Positions 53,351 to 62,134 are shown, counted from the stretch's first letter. The stretch: 64,000 nt of DNA from Candidatus Bacteroides pullicola (GCA_019115825.1 DXCV01000056.1:107334-171333); one strand, 5' to 3'. A program made the numbers and translations. The notes: generated by a model not told the origin, from the sequence alone.

Positions 53351-53662
53351 ACAGACATCAGGTTGTTTTTTTGTCGAGATTTATTCTCTTCGTAATTCGT
53401 TTATTCCCAGTATCTCCGGATGGACCTGCTTAGCTGCTCGTGCGCCCGTGCTTACCCGTGCCTGCGCCCGTGCTTACCCGTACCCGCGCCCGTGCTTGGG
53501 GATACCTGCGCCCTCGGCGTCCGGATACCACCCTCGGCGGCACGGTCCTCCCGTCCTCCGGATGACCTAGCAAATATAGATGTTTTCGGGGACGGTTGGA
53601 CGGCCGGACGCGCGGATTTAGGTTTCTTTTTGAAATAATAAACGATTGTATCTTAATGTCTG
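53351..53662. other. 312-base region between pfkB-type kinase and phosphatase genes
   Basis: Mostly the family C tandem array (53421-53552). The rest is AT-rich on both sides; I found no clear promoter for the phosphatase gene and no terminator for the kinase. Confidence 0.5.
53421..53552. repeat. 22-bp intergenic tandem array, family C (copy 2)
   Basis: Units start at 53421, 53443, 53465, 53487, 53509 and 53531, exactly 22 bases apart. Units 2-4 begin CGCCCGTGCTT; unit 1 and units 5-6 are diverged. The middle units are nearly identical to those at 31011-31076, 22 kb away in an unrelated context. Confidence 0.85.
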
Positions 53663-54598
53663 TCAATACGGTGCCCGGTAGGCGTGTGCGGCGGCAAACT
53701 CAGGCGAGACGGAGTTGCTGAAGCTGAGGCAGACGTCGGCGGCAAAGTCCATGCCGCTGCGCACGATGGCGTCCCACGTGGCTTCGTCCGTCGTGTTCAG
53801 GCTGTCGTGGCGCACGCCCTGGGCCAGCAGGCCGAAGATGATGCCTGCGTTGAAGTTGTCGCCCGCGCCAATGGTGCTCACGGCTTCCAGCGGCCGGGTG
53901 GGGTAGTCCTTGGCGATGGATGCCGTGCGCAGGGCCACCTCGCCGTTGCCGTGCGTGCAGAGGAAGTTGGGGCAGTAGAACTTGATTTTCTCCTTGTAGA
54001 TGCGCTCCGTGTCGCGCAGGCCATACATGTAGAAGAAGTCTTCCTCCGAGCCGCGCACGATGTCGGCATATTCCAGGTTCTCGATGATGTTCGGGGCCAG
54101 CTTGATGGCTTCCTCCTTGTGCGCCGAGCGGAAGTTGGGGTCATAGTAGACGATGGCCTTCTGGCGTCGCGCCTGTTCCAGCAGTTCCACGACCTTCTCG
54201 CGCAACACGGGATTCAGGGCGTAGTACGAGCCGATAATCACGATGTCGTCCTCCTCCAGGCGGGGGAAAGGCACGTCGAGCCGCTGGATGGGATAATTCT
54301 TGTAGAACAGATACTCCGCATCGCTGTGCTCGTCCAGGAAGGCGAGCGACACGGGCGACTTGCCGTTGGGCAGGATGTAGACGTGATCCGTAGGGATGCG
54401 GTTGTCGCGCATGAAGCGCAGGATGATGTCGCCCACGCGGTCGTTGCCCGTCTCGCTGATGAAATTGACCGGCACGCCCGTGCGGCTGAGGGATACGATG
54501 GCGTTGAACACCGAACCTCCGGGCACAGCCGCCGTGGGCTGGTTGGCGCGGAAGATGATGTCCAGCAGAGTCTCTCCAATTCCGATAACTTTTCGCAT
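53663..54598 (-). CDS. PfkB family carbohydrate kinase
   Basis: Sugar kinase of the ribokinase/PfkB family, 311 residues, resembling fructokinases. It starts MRKVIGIGETLLDIIF, has VPGGSVFNAIVSLSRTGVPV in the substrate-binding region and STIGAGDNFNAGIIFGLL, with the catalytic Asp and anion hole. Substrate (fructose, ribose or other) cannot be settled from sequence. It is divergent from the M16 peptidase gene. Confidence 0.9.
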   Translation of the reverse strand: MRKVIGIGETLLDIIFRANQPTAAVPGGSVFNAIVSLSRTGVPVNFISETGNDRVGDIILRFMRDNRIPTDHVYILPNGKSPVSLAFLDEHSDAEYLFYKNYPIQRLDVPFPRLEEDDIVIIGSYYALNPVLREKVVELLEQARRQKAIVYYDPNFRSAHKEEAIKLAPNIIENLEYADIVRGSEEDFFYMYGLRDTERIYKEKIKFYCPNFLCTHGNGEVALRTASIAKDYPTRPLEAVSTIGAGDNFNAGIIFGLLAQGVRHDSLNTTDEATWDAIVRSGMDFAADVCLSFSNSVSPEFAAAHAYRAPY

Positions 54599-54661
54599 GG
54601 TAGTCTTGATTTAGTCGGGCAAATATCCGCAATTTTCCATAAACCGCAATAAGTTTTGTTG

Positions 54662-54669
54662 TATTTTTG
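54662..54669 (+). promoter_or_regulatory. -7 box of the M16 peptidase gene
   Basis: TATTTTTG, a perfect TAnnTTTG, 30 bases before the ATG at 54700. It overlaps the TTG start of the track ORF and so rules that start out. Confidence 0.5.
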
Positions 54670-54699
54670 CGCCCGGAAATCGAAATCACCCTGTCGAAA

Positions 54700-55950
54700 A
54701 TGATGAAATTACCCCAAGATACCCCCGCCTGCAACGTCTGCACCCTGCCCAACGGGCTGCGCATCATCCACCAGCCCCTGGCTTCGCGGGTGGCCTATTG
54801 CGGCTTTGCCATCGATGCCGGCACGCGCGACGAACGCGAGGACGAGGCGGGCATGGCGCACTTTGTGGAGCACCTCCTCTTCAAGGGCACCCGTAAGCGC
54901 AAAGCCTGGCACATCTTGAACCGTATGGAGAACGTGGGCGGCGACCTCAATGCCTATACCAATAAGGAAGAAACGGTGGTCTACTGTGCCTTTCCCGTCG
55001 AGCACTTTGCCCGTGCCTTCGAGCTGCTGGCCGACATTGTGTTCCATTCCACCTTTCCCCGGCGCGAGGTGGAGAAGGAGACGGACGTCATCATCGACGA
55101 GATACAATCTTACGAGGACACGCCTTCCGAACTGATTTTCGATGATTTCGAGGACCTCATCTTCCGCGGGCATCCCCTGGGGCGCAACATCCTGGGCACG
55201 CCCGACCGCCTGCGGGGCTACCGGGGCGAGAATGCCGCTGCCTTCACCGCCCGGCTCTACCGTCCGGACCGCATGGCCTTCTTCGTGTATGGCGCCGTGG
55301 ATTTCCGCCGGGTGGTCCGTCTGGCGGAGAGACTGCTGGCCGATGTGGCACGACCTTCAGAACCACAATCTGACGCACGAATCCAGCCCCCGCCCTACGT
55401 GCCTGCCCGCCGCACCGTGCACCGCGACACCCACCAGGCCCACGTGATGATTGGCGGACGGGGCTACGATGCCCACTCCCCGAAGCGCACGGCCCTCTAC
55501 CTGCTGAACAACCTGCTGGGCGGACCCGGCATGAACAGCCGCCTGAACGTGGCCTTGCGCGAGCGTCGCGGGTTGGTCTACAACGTCGAGGCTAACCTGA
55601 CTTCCTATACCGATACGGGAACTTTCTGCATCTACTTCGGTTGCGACCCCGAAGACACCTCCACCTGCCTCCGCCTGGTGCGCAAGGAACTGAAACGCCT
55701 GCGCGACCGTCGCCTGACTGCCGCCCAACTGGCCGCTGCCAAGAAGCAACTGACAGGCCAGCTCATCGTGGCTTCGGACAACTTCGAGGCCAACGCCCTG
55801 GGTATGGCCAAGACCTTCCTGCACTACAACCGCTACGAATCCCTGCCCGACGTCTTCCGCCGCATCGACGCGCTGACGCCTGACCTGCTGCTGGATGTGG
55901 CGGGCGAGATGCTGGACGAGGACCGGCTGTCGGTGCTGGTCTATGGCTGA
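54700..55950 (+). CDS. M16 family zinc peptidase
   Basis: 416 residues from the ATG at 54700 (or 54703). Inverted zinc motif HFVEH in MAHFVEHLLFKGT, with the distal Glu expected in ETDVIIDEIQSYED. The C-terminal half keeps the Arg-Tyr type signature RERRGLVYNVEANLTSYTDT. There is no signal peptide, so it is probably cytoplasmic. Homologues process or degrade peptides. Its last ten bases overlap the convergent queH gene. Confidence 0.92.
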   Translation: MMKLPQDTPACNVCTLPNGLRIIHQPLASRVAYCGFAIDAGTRDEREDEAGMAHFVEHLLFKGTRKRKAWHILNRMENVGGDLNAYTNKEETVVYCAFPVEHFARAFELLADIVFHSTFPRREVEKETDVIIDEIQSYEDTPSELIFDDFEDLIFRGHPLGRNILGTPDRLRGYRGENAAAFTARLYRPDRMAFFVYGAVDFRRVVRLAERLLADVARPSEPQSDARIQPPPYVPARRTVHRDTHQAHVMIGGRGYDAHSPKRTALYLLNNLLGGPGMNSRLNVALRERRGLVYNVEANLTSYTDTGTFCIYFGCDPEDTSTCLRLVRKELKRLRDRRLTAAQLAAAKKQLTGQLIVASDNFEANALGMAKTFLHYNRYESLPDVFRRIDALTPDLLLDVAGEMLDEDRLSVLVYG

Positions 55951-56531
55951 ACCGTTTTCTCCTGTAGCCGCCTCATGCTGAACTCGCACCCGCAATACTG
56001 CTGGTTGTAGAACCCGTATTCGCGGAGCAGTTGGTTGCGCCGTTCCTGCAAGCCGCCTTTGCGCCAGTTCTGCTCCCAAAAGAGGGTGCCGGGATGGCGT
56101 GCGGCGGCTGTTCGTCCCGCTTCGTTTATCTGCTCCAGGCTCTTCCAGCGCGAGGAGGCGAGGGTGGTGGTGAAGAGGGTGAAGCCGTGCGCGGCGGCAT
56201 AGCGCGCCGTCTCGTCCAGGCGCATCAGGAAGCAGCGCAGGCAACGTCGCCCTCTTTCCGGCTCTTCCTCCAGACCTTTCATTTGGTTTTGCCAAAGCGT
56301 GTGGTCGTAGTCTGCGTCCACGAAGTCCAGTCCTTGGGACGTGACGAAGCGGATGGCTTCTTGCTTGCGGATTTCGTATTCTTCGAAGGGGTAGATGTTG
56401 GGATTGCAATAGAAGACAGTGGGGCGGATGCCGTTGGCCAGCATACATTCGATGATGGCCGACGAGCAGGGGGCGCAACATGAGTGCAGCAACACACGTG
56501 TGTCCCCGTTGGGAGTTTGCAGCGACAACAT
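55941..56531 (-). CDS. queH: Epoxyqueuosine reductase QueH
   Basis: Iron-sulfur enzyme of queuosine synthesis, replacing cobalamin-dependent QueG. 196 residues. Cysteine motifs match the family: LLHSCCAPCSSAII near the N-terminus, GRRCLRCFLMRL in the middle and QQYCGCEFSMR near the end. It is monocistronic by context and overlaps the 3' end of the M16 gene by ten bases, tail to tail. Confidence 0.93.
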   Translation of the reverse strand: MLSLQTPNGDTRVLLHSCCAPCSSAIIECMLANGIRPTVFYCNPNIYPFEEYEIRKQEAIRFVTSQGLDFVDADYDHTLWQNQMKGLEEEPERGRRCLRCFLMRLDETARYAAAHGFTLFTTTLASSRWKSLEQINEAGRTAAARHPGTLFWEQNWRKGGLQERRNQLLREYGFYNQQYCGCEFSMRRLQEKTVQP

Positions 56532-56560
56532 AAGCAGAAGATAGGTTTGGTTTCGGTGGG

Positions 56561-56568
56561 CAAACTTA
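56561..56568 (-). promoter_or_regulatory. -7 box of queH
   Basis: The minus strand reads TAAGTTTG, a perfect TAnnTTTG, 29 bases before the ATG; -33 element not evident. Confidence 0.4.
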
Positions 56569-56754
56569 CGGATTTTTTGCGGAAAGTCGGCATGAGAGCC
56601 GTCGGAATTGCAGATTCGGGGTACGTCTTTGTTACGTCAGCCCCCTTTTCAAAATACACTTTCTCTTGCGCATAGCGTATACGTAATTGTTTGTAAAACA
56701 GGTGGTAACGGCCTTGTCTGCCCTCCACGTCAGCCACCCGGCGTTTTTGTGCCC

Positions 56755-56785
56755 TTTCTTTGCGGGAAAATCTTTTCTATCTTTG
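56755..56785 (+). promoter_or_regulatory. Probable promoter of the GH5 gene
   Basis: TTTC at 56755-56758, 19 bases, then TATCTTTG at 56778-56785; the -7 is perfect, the -33 has one mismatch. Confidence 0.5.
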
Positions 56786-56855
56786 AAGTGCGTTAGCGGA
56801 ACCGGATATGTGTTCCGCTCTTATCTTTACTAAACAAACAATCATCAGATTTACT

Positions 56856-58106
56856 ATGAAGCATTTATTGAAAGCAAGTGTCATGTCAGGCCTGCTTGCG
56901 TTGGGCCTGGCCGGATGTGGCGGGCAGCAGCCTGCCGAAACAACAGAAACCACGCAGGCTTTTGTCACCATCGACGGGCAAAATCTGCTCAAACCCGACG
57001 GCACCCGCCTGTTCATCATGGGTACCAACCTGGGCAACTGGTTGAATCCGGAGGGGTATATGTTCAACTTCAGCAAGACCAACTCGGCGCATTTCATCAA
57101 CGAGATGCTCTGCCAGTTGGTGGGGCCTGACTTCACTGCCCGTTTCTGGCGGCAATTCAAGGATAACTATGTGACGCGTGAGGACATCCGTTTCATCAAG
57201 AGCACGGGCGCCAATACCATCCGCCTGCCTTTCCACTACAAGCTCTTCACCGACGAGGACTATATGGGGCTGACTGTCGCGCAAGACGGCTTTGCCCGCG
57301 TGGACAGCCTGGTGGAGTGGTGCCGCGAGTCGGAGCTTTTCCTTATCCTGGACATGCACGATGCCCCCGGCGGACAGACGGGCGACAACATCGACGACAG
57401 CTATGGCTACCCTTGGCTGTTCGAGAGCGAGGATAGTCAGAAGCTCTATTGCGACATCTGGCGCCGCATTGCCGAGCGTTACAAGGACGAGCCGGTCATC
57501 CTGGGTTACGAACTGTTCAACGAGCCCATCGCTCCTTATTTCTCCAATATGGACGAGCTGAACGTTAAGCTGGAGCCGCTATATAAGAAAGGTGTGGCAG
57601 CCATCCGCGAGGTGGACCAGAACCATATCATCCTGCTGGGCGGCGCGCAGTGGAACGGCAATTTCAAGCCTTTCACCGACTCGAAGTTCGACAGCAAAAT
57701 CATGTACACCTGCCACCGCTACGGCGGCGCGCCCACCAAAGATGCCATCATGAACATCATCAGCTTCCGCGACAGCGTGAACCTGCCGATGTACATGGGC
57801 GAGATTGGCCACAACACCGACCAGTGGCAGGCCGACTTCTGCCAAGTGATGCGCGACAACAACATCGGCTACACCTTCTGGCCGTACAAGAAGATGGACG
57901 GCTCGTGCTTCGTGGGCATCACCCCGCCTAAGGATTGGCAGGCCGTGGTGGACTTCTCCGAGGCACCGCGCGGCACGTATAAGGAAATCCGCGACGCCCG
58001 TCCCGACCAGGCGGTGGCACGCCAGGCGCTGACCGACCTGCTGGAGGCCGTGAAGCTGAAGAACTGCAAGCCGCAGGAAGGCTATATCGCCTCGCTGGGA
58101 ATGTGA
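56856..58106 (+). CDS. GH5 family glycoside hydrolase, lipoprotein
   Basis: 416 residues from the ATG at 56856, chosen because MKHLLKASVMSGLLALGLAGCGG is a lipoprotein signal. GH5 landmarks: MGTNLGNWLNPEG, NTIRLPFHYKLF, ELFLILDMHDAPGGQTGDN, the acid/base Glu in GYELFNEPIAP and the nucleophile Glu in MYMGEIGHNTDQWQ. Surface-anchored and probably a beta-glucan or related endo/exo-glycosidase; subfamily not assignable here. It is followed 119 bases later by a GH3 gene, so the pair may act in sequence. Confidence 0.92.
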   Translation: MKHLLKASVMSGLLALGLAGCGGQQPAETTETTQAFVTIDGQNLLKPDGTRLFIMGTNLGNWLNPEGYMFNFSKTNSAHFINEMLCQLVGPDFTARFWRQFKDNYVTREDIRFIKSTGANTIRLPFHYKLFTDEDYMGLTVAQDGFARVDSLVEWCRESELFLILDMHDAPGGQTGDNIDDSYGYPWLFESEDSQKLYCDIWRRIAERYKDEPVILGYELFNEPIAPYFSNMDELNVKLEPLYKKGVAAIREVDQNHIILLGGAQWNGNFKPFTDSKFDSKIMYTCHRYGGAPTKDAIMNIISFRDSVNLPMYMGEIGHNTDQWQADFCQVMRDNNIGYTFWPYKKMDGSCFVGITPPKDWQAVVDFSEAPRGTYKEIRDARPDQAVARQALTDLLEAVKLKNCKPQEGYIASLGM

Positions 58107-58117
58107 ACCTGCTTGGT

Positions 58118-58142
58118 GGGAATCATGTACGATGATGTCCCG
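58118..58142. repeat. Single inverted unit of repeat family A
   Basis: GGGAATCATGTACGATGATG is the reverse complement of the GTAC-type unit at 11130, flanked by GGG/CCC so that it can fold. It lies between the GH5 and GH3 genes. Confidence 0.65.
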
Positions 58143-58225
58143 TCCCGCCGCTGCCTTGGCTGTCTTCAGCCCTGCAAGGGCATGGCGATAATCAATATGT
58201 GTACTATGTTTAATCAATCTATGTT

Positions 58226-60451
58226 ATGAAGAAGGAATTTCTGTTTACCTTGGCTTTGGCTGTGGCTTTCCCCCTCTCCGCCCAGCAGAAGCCCGTCTAT
58301 CTGGACGAGAACAAACCTATCGAGGAAAGAGTGGAAGACGCGCTGGGGCGCATGACGTTGGAGGAAAAGATTGCCATCATCCACGCCCAATCCAAATTCA
58401 GCAGTCCGGGCGTGGCACGTCTGGGCATCCCGGAACTCTGGACCGACGACGGCCCTCACGGCGTCCGCCCCGAAGTGTTGTGGGACGAATGGGACCAAGC
58501 CGGCTGGACCAATGACTCGTGCGTGGCTTTCCCTGCCTTGACCTGTCTGGCCGCCACGTGGAACCCCGAAATGTCCTTGCTCTACGGTCAGAGCGTGGGC
58601 GAGGAGGCCCGCTACCGCGAGAAGGACGTGTTGCTGGGTCCCGGCGTCAACATCTACCGCACTCCGCTGAACGGCCGCAATTTCGAGTACATGGGCGAAG
58701 ACCCCTATCTGTCGGGCCGCATGGTCGTGCCCTATATTCAGGGCGTGCAGCAGAACGGCGTGGCTGTCTGCGTGAAGCACTTTGCCCTGAACAACCACGA
58801 AGTGAACCGCCACAACACGAATGTCGTCGTGGACGACCGTACCTTGTATGAAATCTACCTGCCCGCCTTCAAGGCCGCCGTGCAGGAGGGCAAGGCGTGG
58901 ACCATCATGAGCGGCTACAACCTCTATGAGAATCGCCATTGCGGGCAGAACAAACGCCTGCTGGACGACATCCTGCGCGGCGAATGGGGCTTCGACGGCG
59001 CCGTCGTGTCCGATTGGGGCGGCGTGCACAACACCGAGCAAGCCATTGCCCATGGCATAGACTTGGAGTTCGGCAGCTGGACCAACGGCCTGAGCAGCGG
59101 TGCCAGCAACGCTTACGACAACTATTACCTGGCCCAGCCTTATCTGAAGCTCATCAAGGAGGGCAAGGTCGGCACCAAGGAACTGGATGACAAGGTTCGC
59201 CGCGTGCTGCGTCTGATGTTCCGCACCTGCATGAATACCCGCAAGCCCTTTGGCTCCATGCGTTCGCCCGAGCACTATGCCGCTGCCCGCCGCATCGGTG
59301 AGGAAGGCATCGTGCTGCTGAAGAACGCCGGCAACCTTCTGCCCATCGACCTGGAGAGTGCCAAGAAGATTGTCGTGGTCGGCGAGAATGCGGTCAAGAT
59401 GATGACAGTGGGCGGCGGAAGCTCGTCGCTGAAGGTGCAGCGCGAGGTGTCTCCCCTGCAGGGCATCCGCGAGCGTGTGGGCGATAAAGCCAAGGTAGTG
59501 TATGTCCGCGGCTATGTGGGCGACGCCAGCGGCGAATACAACGGTGTGGTGACCGGCCAGAACCTGAAGGACAACCGTACTCCCAAAGAACTGATTGCCG
59601 AGGCTGTGCGAGAGGCCAAGGATGCTGATTATGTCATCTTCGTCGGGGGCTTGAACAAGAGTGCCGGACAGGATTGCGAGGATTCCGACCGCGCTTCCTT
59701 GGGCTTGCCTTACGGTCAAGACCGGGTGATTGAAGCCTTGGCTGCCGCCAACCCGAGACTCATCGTGGTGAACATCTCCGGCAACGCTGTGGCCATGCCG
59801 TGGGTGGAGCAGGTGCCGGCCATCGTGCAAGACTGGTATCTCGGTTCTGAGGCCGGACATTCGCTGGCTTCCGTCCTGGTGGGCGATGTCAATCCCAGTG
59901 GCAAGCTGCCCTTCACGTTCCCCGTCCGTCTGGAGGACGTACCCGCACACCAATTGGGTGAATATACGGGTGAACGCACGCAGGACACGGTGAATATCAA
60001 GTACAACGAAGGCATCTTTGTGGGCTACCGTTGGGCGGACATGCAGAAGGAGGTGAAGCCTCTCTTCCCCTTCGGCCACGGACTGAGCTACACGACTTTT
60101 GAATATGGCAAGCCGACGGCTGATGCCAAGACCATGACCGCCGATGGCACGCTGACTGTCCGCGTCACCGTGAAAAATACCGGCACACGCGAAGGACAGG
60201 AAGTTGTCCAGCTCTACATCAGCGACAAGAAGGCCATCCTGCCCCGTCCTGTCAAGGAGCTGAAAGGCTTCCAAAAGATCAGACTGGCCCCGGGCGAGGA
60301 GAAGGAAGTGGCCTTCACCATCCGCAAGGATGCTTTGAGCTTCTTTGACGCCGACAAGCACGAATGGGTGGCTGAGCCGGGCAAGTTCGAGGCCATCATT
60401 GCCGCATCGGCAGCCGACATCAAGGGCAAGGTTCCCTTTGAATTGCAGTAA
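58226..60451 (+). CDS. Beta-glucosidase-type GH3 enzyme, exported
   Basis: 741 residues with signal peptide MKKEFLFTLALAVAFPLSAQ. GH3 N-terminal barrel with LWTDDGPHGVRPE, KHFALNNHEVNRHNTNVVVD and the nucleophile Asp in GAVVSDWGGVHN; then the alpha/beta sandwich (VVVGENAVKMMTVGGGSSSL) and a C-terminal fibronectin-III-like domain (VRVTVKNTGTREGQEVVQLY). It probably hydrolyses oligosaccharides made by the neighbouring GH5 enzyme. Substrate class (beta-glucoside) is inferred. Confidence 0.94.
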   Translation: MKKEFLFTLALAVAFPLSAQQKPVYLDENKPIEERVEDALGRMTLEEKIAIIHAQSKFSSPGVARLGIPELWTDDGPHGVRPEVLWDEWDQAGWTNDSCVAFPALTCLAATWNPEMSLLYGQSVGEEARYREKDVLLGPGVNIYRTPLNGRNFEYMGEDPYLSGRMVVPYIQGVQQNGVAVCVKHFALNNHEVNRHNTNVVVDDRTLYEIYLPAFKAAVQEGKAWTIMSGYNLYENRHCGQNKRLLDDILRGEWGFDGAVVSDWGGVHNTEQAIAHGIDLEFGSWTNGLSSGASNAYDNYYLAQPYLKLIKEGKVGTKELDDKVRRVLRLMFRTCMNTRKPFGSMRSPEHYAAARRIGEEGIVLLKNAGNLLPIDLESAKKIVVVGENAVKMMTVGGGSSSLKVQREVSPLQGIRERVGDKAKVVYVRGYVGDASGEYNGVVTGQNLKDNRTPKELIAEAVREAKDADYVIFVGGLNKSAGQDCEDSDRASLGLPYGQDRVIEALAAANPRLIVVNISGNAVAMPWVEQVPAIVQDWYLGSEAGHSLASVLVGDVNPSGKLPFTFPVRLEDVPAHQLGEYTGERTQDTVNIKYNEGIFVGYRWADMQKEVKPLFPFGHGLSYTTFEYGKPTADAKTMTADGTLTVRVTVKNTGTREGQEVVQLYISDKKAILPRPVKELKGFQKIRLAPGEEKEVAFTIRKDALSFFDADKHEWVAEPGKFEAIIAASAADIKGKVPFELQ

Positions 60452-60492
60452 GAAAGCAGATTGTAACGAATATATATTTTCCTTAGATTAAA

Positions 60493-60525
60493 GAGGGGCG
60501 CGACCGTGAGGCCGCGCCCCCTTTT
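60493..60525. terminator. Intrinsic terminator between GH3 and WbqC genes
   Basis: GGGGCGCG pairs with CGCGCCCC around a ten-base loop, followed by CTTTT on the plus strand and preceded by AAAGA. It serves convergent genes. Confidence 0.85.
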
Positions 60526-60550
60526 GCTATTTGCGTGGAAGAGGTTTCTT

Positions 60551-61180
60551 TCATCGGCACGCCTGCAACACCAGCAGGCTCTCCGGACCCATATTGAACA
60601 GCAGGTCCACGATGCTTAGGTTGGGCAGGAAGCCCAGGCGGTCTTGGAATACCTGGTAGTAGGGCCGGTCGTGGAAGGCGGGGTCTTCCGCGCGGAAATC
60701 CTTCTTGGGGTGGATACGCTCGCGGAAGTCGTCGGCATCGGCCGGGGAGGCGATGTAGTCCGTGGTGCGCTCCACGTGAGGAGTGAAGTCTATCAGCGAG
60801 CAGACCAGACGGCAGAGGGCTTCGTTGAAGTCCATCAGGAACTCGTACTTCCGCTCGTAGAAGGGGCGGAAATCGTCCTTGTAGTACTCGAAGAAGGGCG
60901 TATGGTTGTAGGCGGATTCCAAGGCGTTCCAATGCAGGTGGCGCCAGTTGCCGTGGTCGGAGATGCGGATGTCGCGGGTGAAGCATTTCAGTGTGTCGGG
61001 CTTCACGGTGGGGACGGACAGGGCCAGTGGGCCGTCCGGCGCGGCGATGGTGCAACGGTTGCGATAGGTCTGCTTGGTGTAATGGTCGTATTGCTCCACG
61101 AGGATGCGGTCGTACGTCAGCAGTTTGACGTAATATTCCACGGGAGCGAGATAGGCGGTAGAAAGCAAGACGGTGTTCAT
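60551..61180 (-). CDS. WbqC-like family protein
   Basis: 209 residues beginning MNTVLLSTAYLAPVEYYVKL; the track ORF up to 61828 overlaps the next gene in another frame and is not real upstream of this ATG. Family features: RNRCTIAAPDGPLALSVPT, DHGNWRHLHWNALESAYNHT, PFFEYYKDDFRPFYERKYEF. The family is linked to polysaccharide or sugar metabolism in other genomes, but the reaction is uncertain. Last gene of the dapB-lepB operon, 17 bases after the LepB paralogue. Confidence 0.88.
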   Translation of the reverse strand: MNTVLLSTAYLAPVEYYVKLLTYDRILVEQYDHYTKQTYRNRCTIAAPDGPLALSVPTVKPDTLKCFTRDIRISDHGNWRHLHWNALESAYNHTPFFEYYKDDFRPFYERKYEFLMDFNEALCRLVCSLIDFTPHVERTTDYIASPADADDFRERIHPKKDFRAEDPAFHDRPYYQVFQDRLGFLPNLSIVDLLFNMGPESLLVLQACR

Positions 61181-61197
61181 AGGGCGTGATGAAGGGG

Positions 61198-62130
61198 TTA
61201 TTTTACGGCCATGCCTATCCGGTCCCAGCGGTAGCCGCTGAAGAGGCCCGTCCCCTGCTCCTTGGAGAACCAGATGCGGGCGGCCTGTCCGATGACATGG
61301 TCTTCCGGCACGAAGCCGAAGAGGCGCGAGTCGCTGAGGTTGGACGCATTGTTGGCCGTCACCCAATAATAGTTTTGGCTGAAGGTGCACGAGTCGGCGG
61401 GTTGTCCGTCCACGTAGAGGACATCCCCCTTGATGAAGGCTTTGCGTCCCTCGTGTAGCAGCAGGGTGTTGCACAGCAGGGTGCGGTTCCAGGGCTGGAC
61501 GCGCACGGTCGTGCCCCGTCCGGGGATGGTGAGGAGATGCAAGTGTCCCATAGCGTCTGTCCGCTCCACGGGCGACAGGTGCAGCCGGTCGTCGGCAGCC
61601 TGTTCCAGCAGGTAGCGTTCGTAGCGGCTGAAGCTGCGGATGTTGCGGACGGAGTCGCTGCCCAGCAGGGGCGAAGGAATCCGCAGGCGTGCCAGCAGCG
61701 AGTCCATCCGGGCTTCCTCCGTGCGTGGATAGGCGAAGAGGAACTTCTGGTCGGGAGCCATCTTCTCCGAGGGTACGACGTTGAAGAGCGAGTCCACCAG
61801 GAGCGTGTCGCCCGGCGTGCCGATGCAACGGCCGATGAAGACCTCACGGCGGCTGATGACCGCCTCTTGCAGGTTGCCGGGGTTGTTGAAGAGGAGAATG
61901 TCCTCGCGCCCCACGGGCCGGTCGCCCCAACGGTGGTATCCCCACCAGCCCATCAGGGGGAGGCGGAGGCCGTAGCTCCACTTGTTCACCAGGATGCGTT
62001 CGCCCCGGTAGAGCGAGTTCTCCATCCCCGACGAGGGAATCAGGTAGGACGTGGCTACACAAGTGCGCAGCAGTACTCCTGCGAGCACTGCTGCACCTAT
62101 GGCTGTCAGCGTCTTCCCTGTCTTTTTCAT
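61198..62130 (-). CDS. Signal peptidase I paralogue lacking catalytic residues
   Basis: 310-residue S26/LepB-like protein with one N-terminal membrane segment. The box around the catalytic Ser reads SYLIPSSGMENSLYRGERIL: the residue before Met is Gly35, where active enzymes have Ser. The Lys box reads EVFIGRCIGTPGDTLLVD, with Gly100 in place of the Lys of the KR pair. Both changes are confirmed in the DNA. The later box LTIPGRGTTVRVQPWN and NNASNLSDSRLFGFVPEDHV are intact, so the fold is kept. It lies four bases after the active-looking lepB and is probably a regulatory or binding partner. Confidence 0.88.
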   Translation of the reverse strand: MKKTGKTLTAIGAAVLAGVLLRTCVATSYLIPSSGMENSLYRGERILVNKWSYGLRLPLMGWWGYHRWGDRPVGREDILLFNNPGNLQEAVISRREVFIGRCIGTPGDTLLVDSLFNVVPSEKMAPDQKFLFAYPRTEEARMDSLLARLRIPSPLLGSDSVRNIRSFSRYERYLLEQAADDRLHLSPVERTDAMGHLHLLTIPGRGTTVRVQPWNRTLLCNTLLLHEGRKAFIKGDVLYVDGQPADSCTFSQNYYWVTANNASNLSDSRLFGFVPEDHVIGQAARIWFSKEQGTGLFSGYRWDRIGMAVK

Positions 62131-62134
62131 CAGT

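Larger units (their letters stand above)
56532..56855. other. 324-base divergent region between queH and the GH5 gene
   Basis: Has a -7 box on each strand (56561-56568 minus, 56778-56785 plus). The middle shows no gene I can support; track ORFs crossing it are shadows. Confidence 0.5.

Noticed and set aside
54667-54699. TTG start of the M16 peptidase ORF
   Set aside because: It falls within the -7 promoter box; the ATG at 54700 is the first plausible start.
61181-61828. Long upstream part of the 425-residue ORF at 60551
   Set aside because: It is a shadow of the LepB paralogue in another frame; the WbqC-like protein starts at the ATG at 61180.
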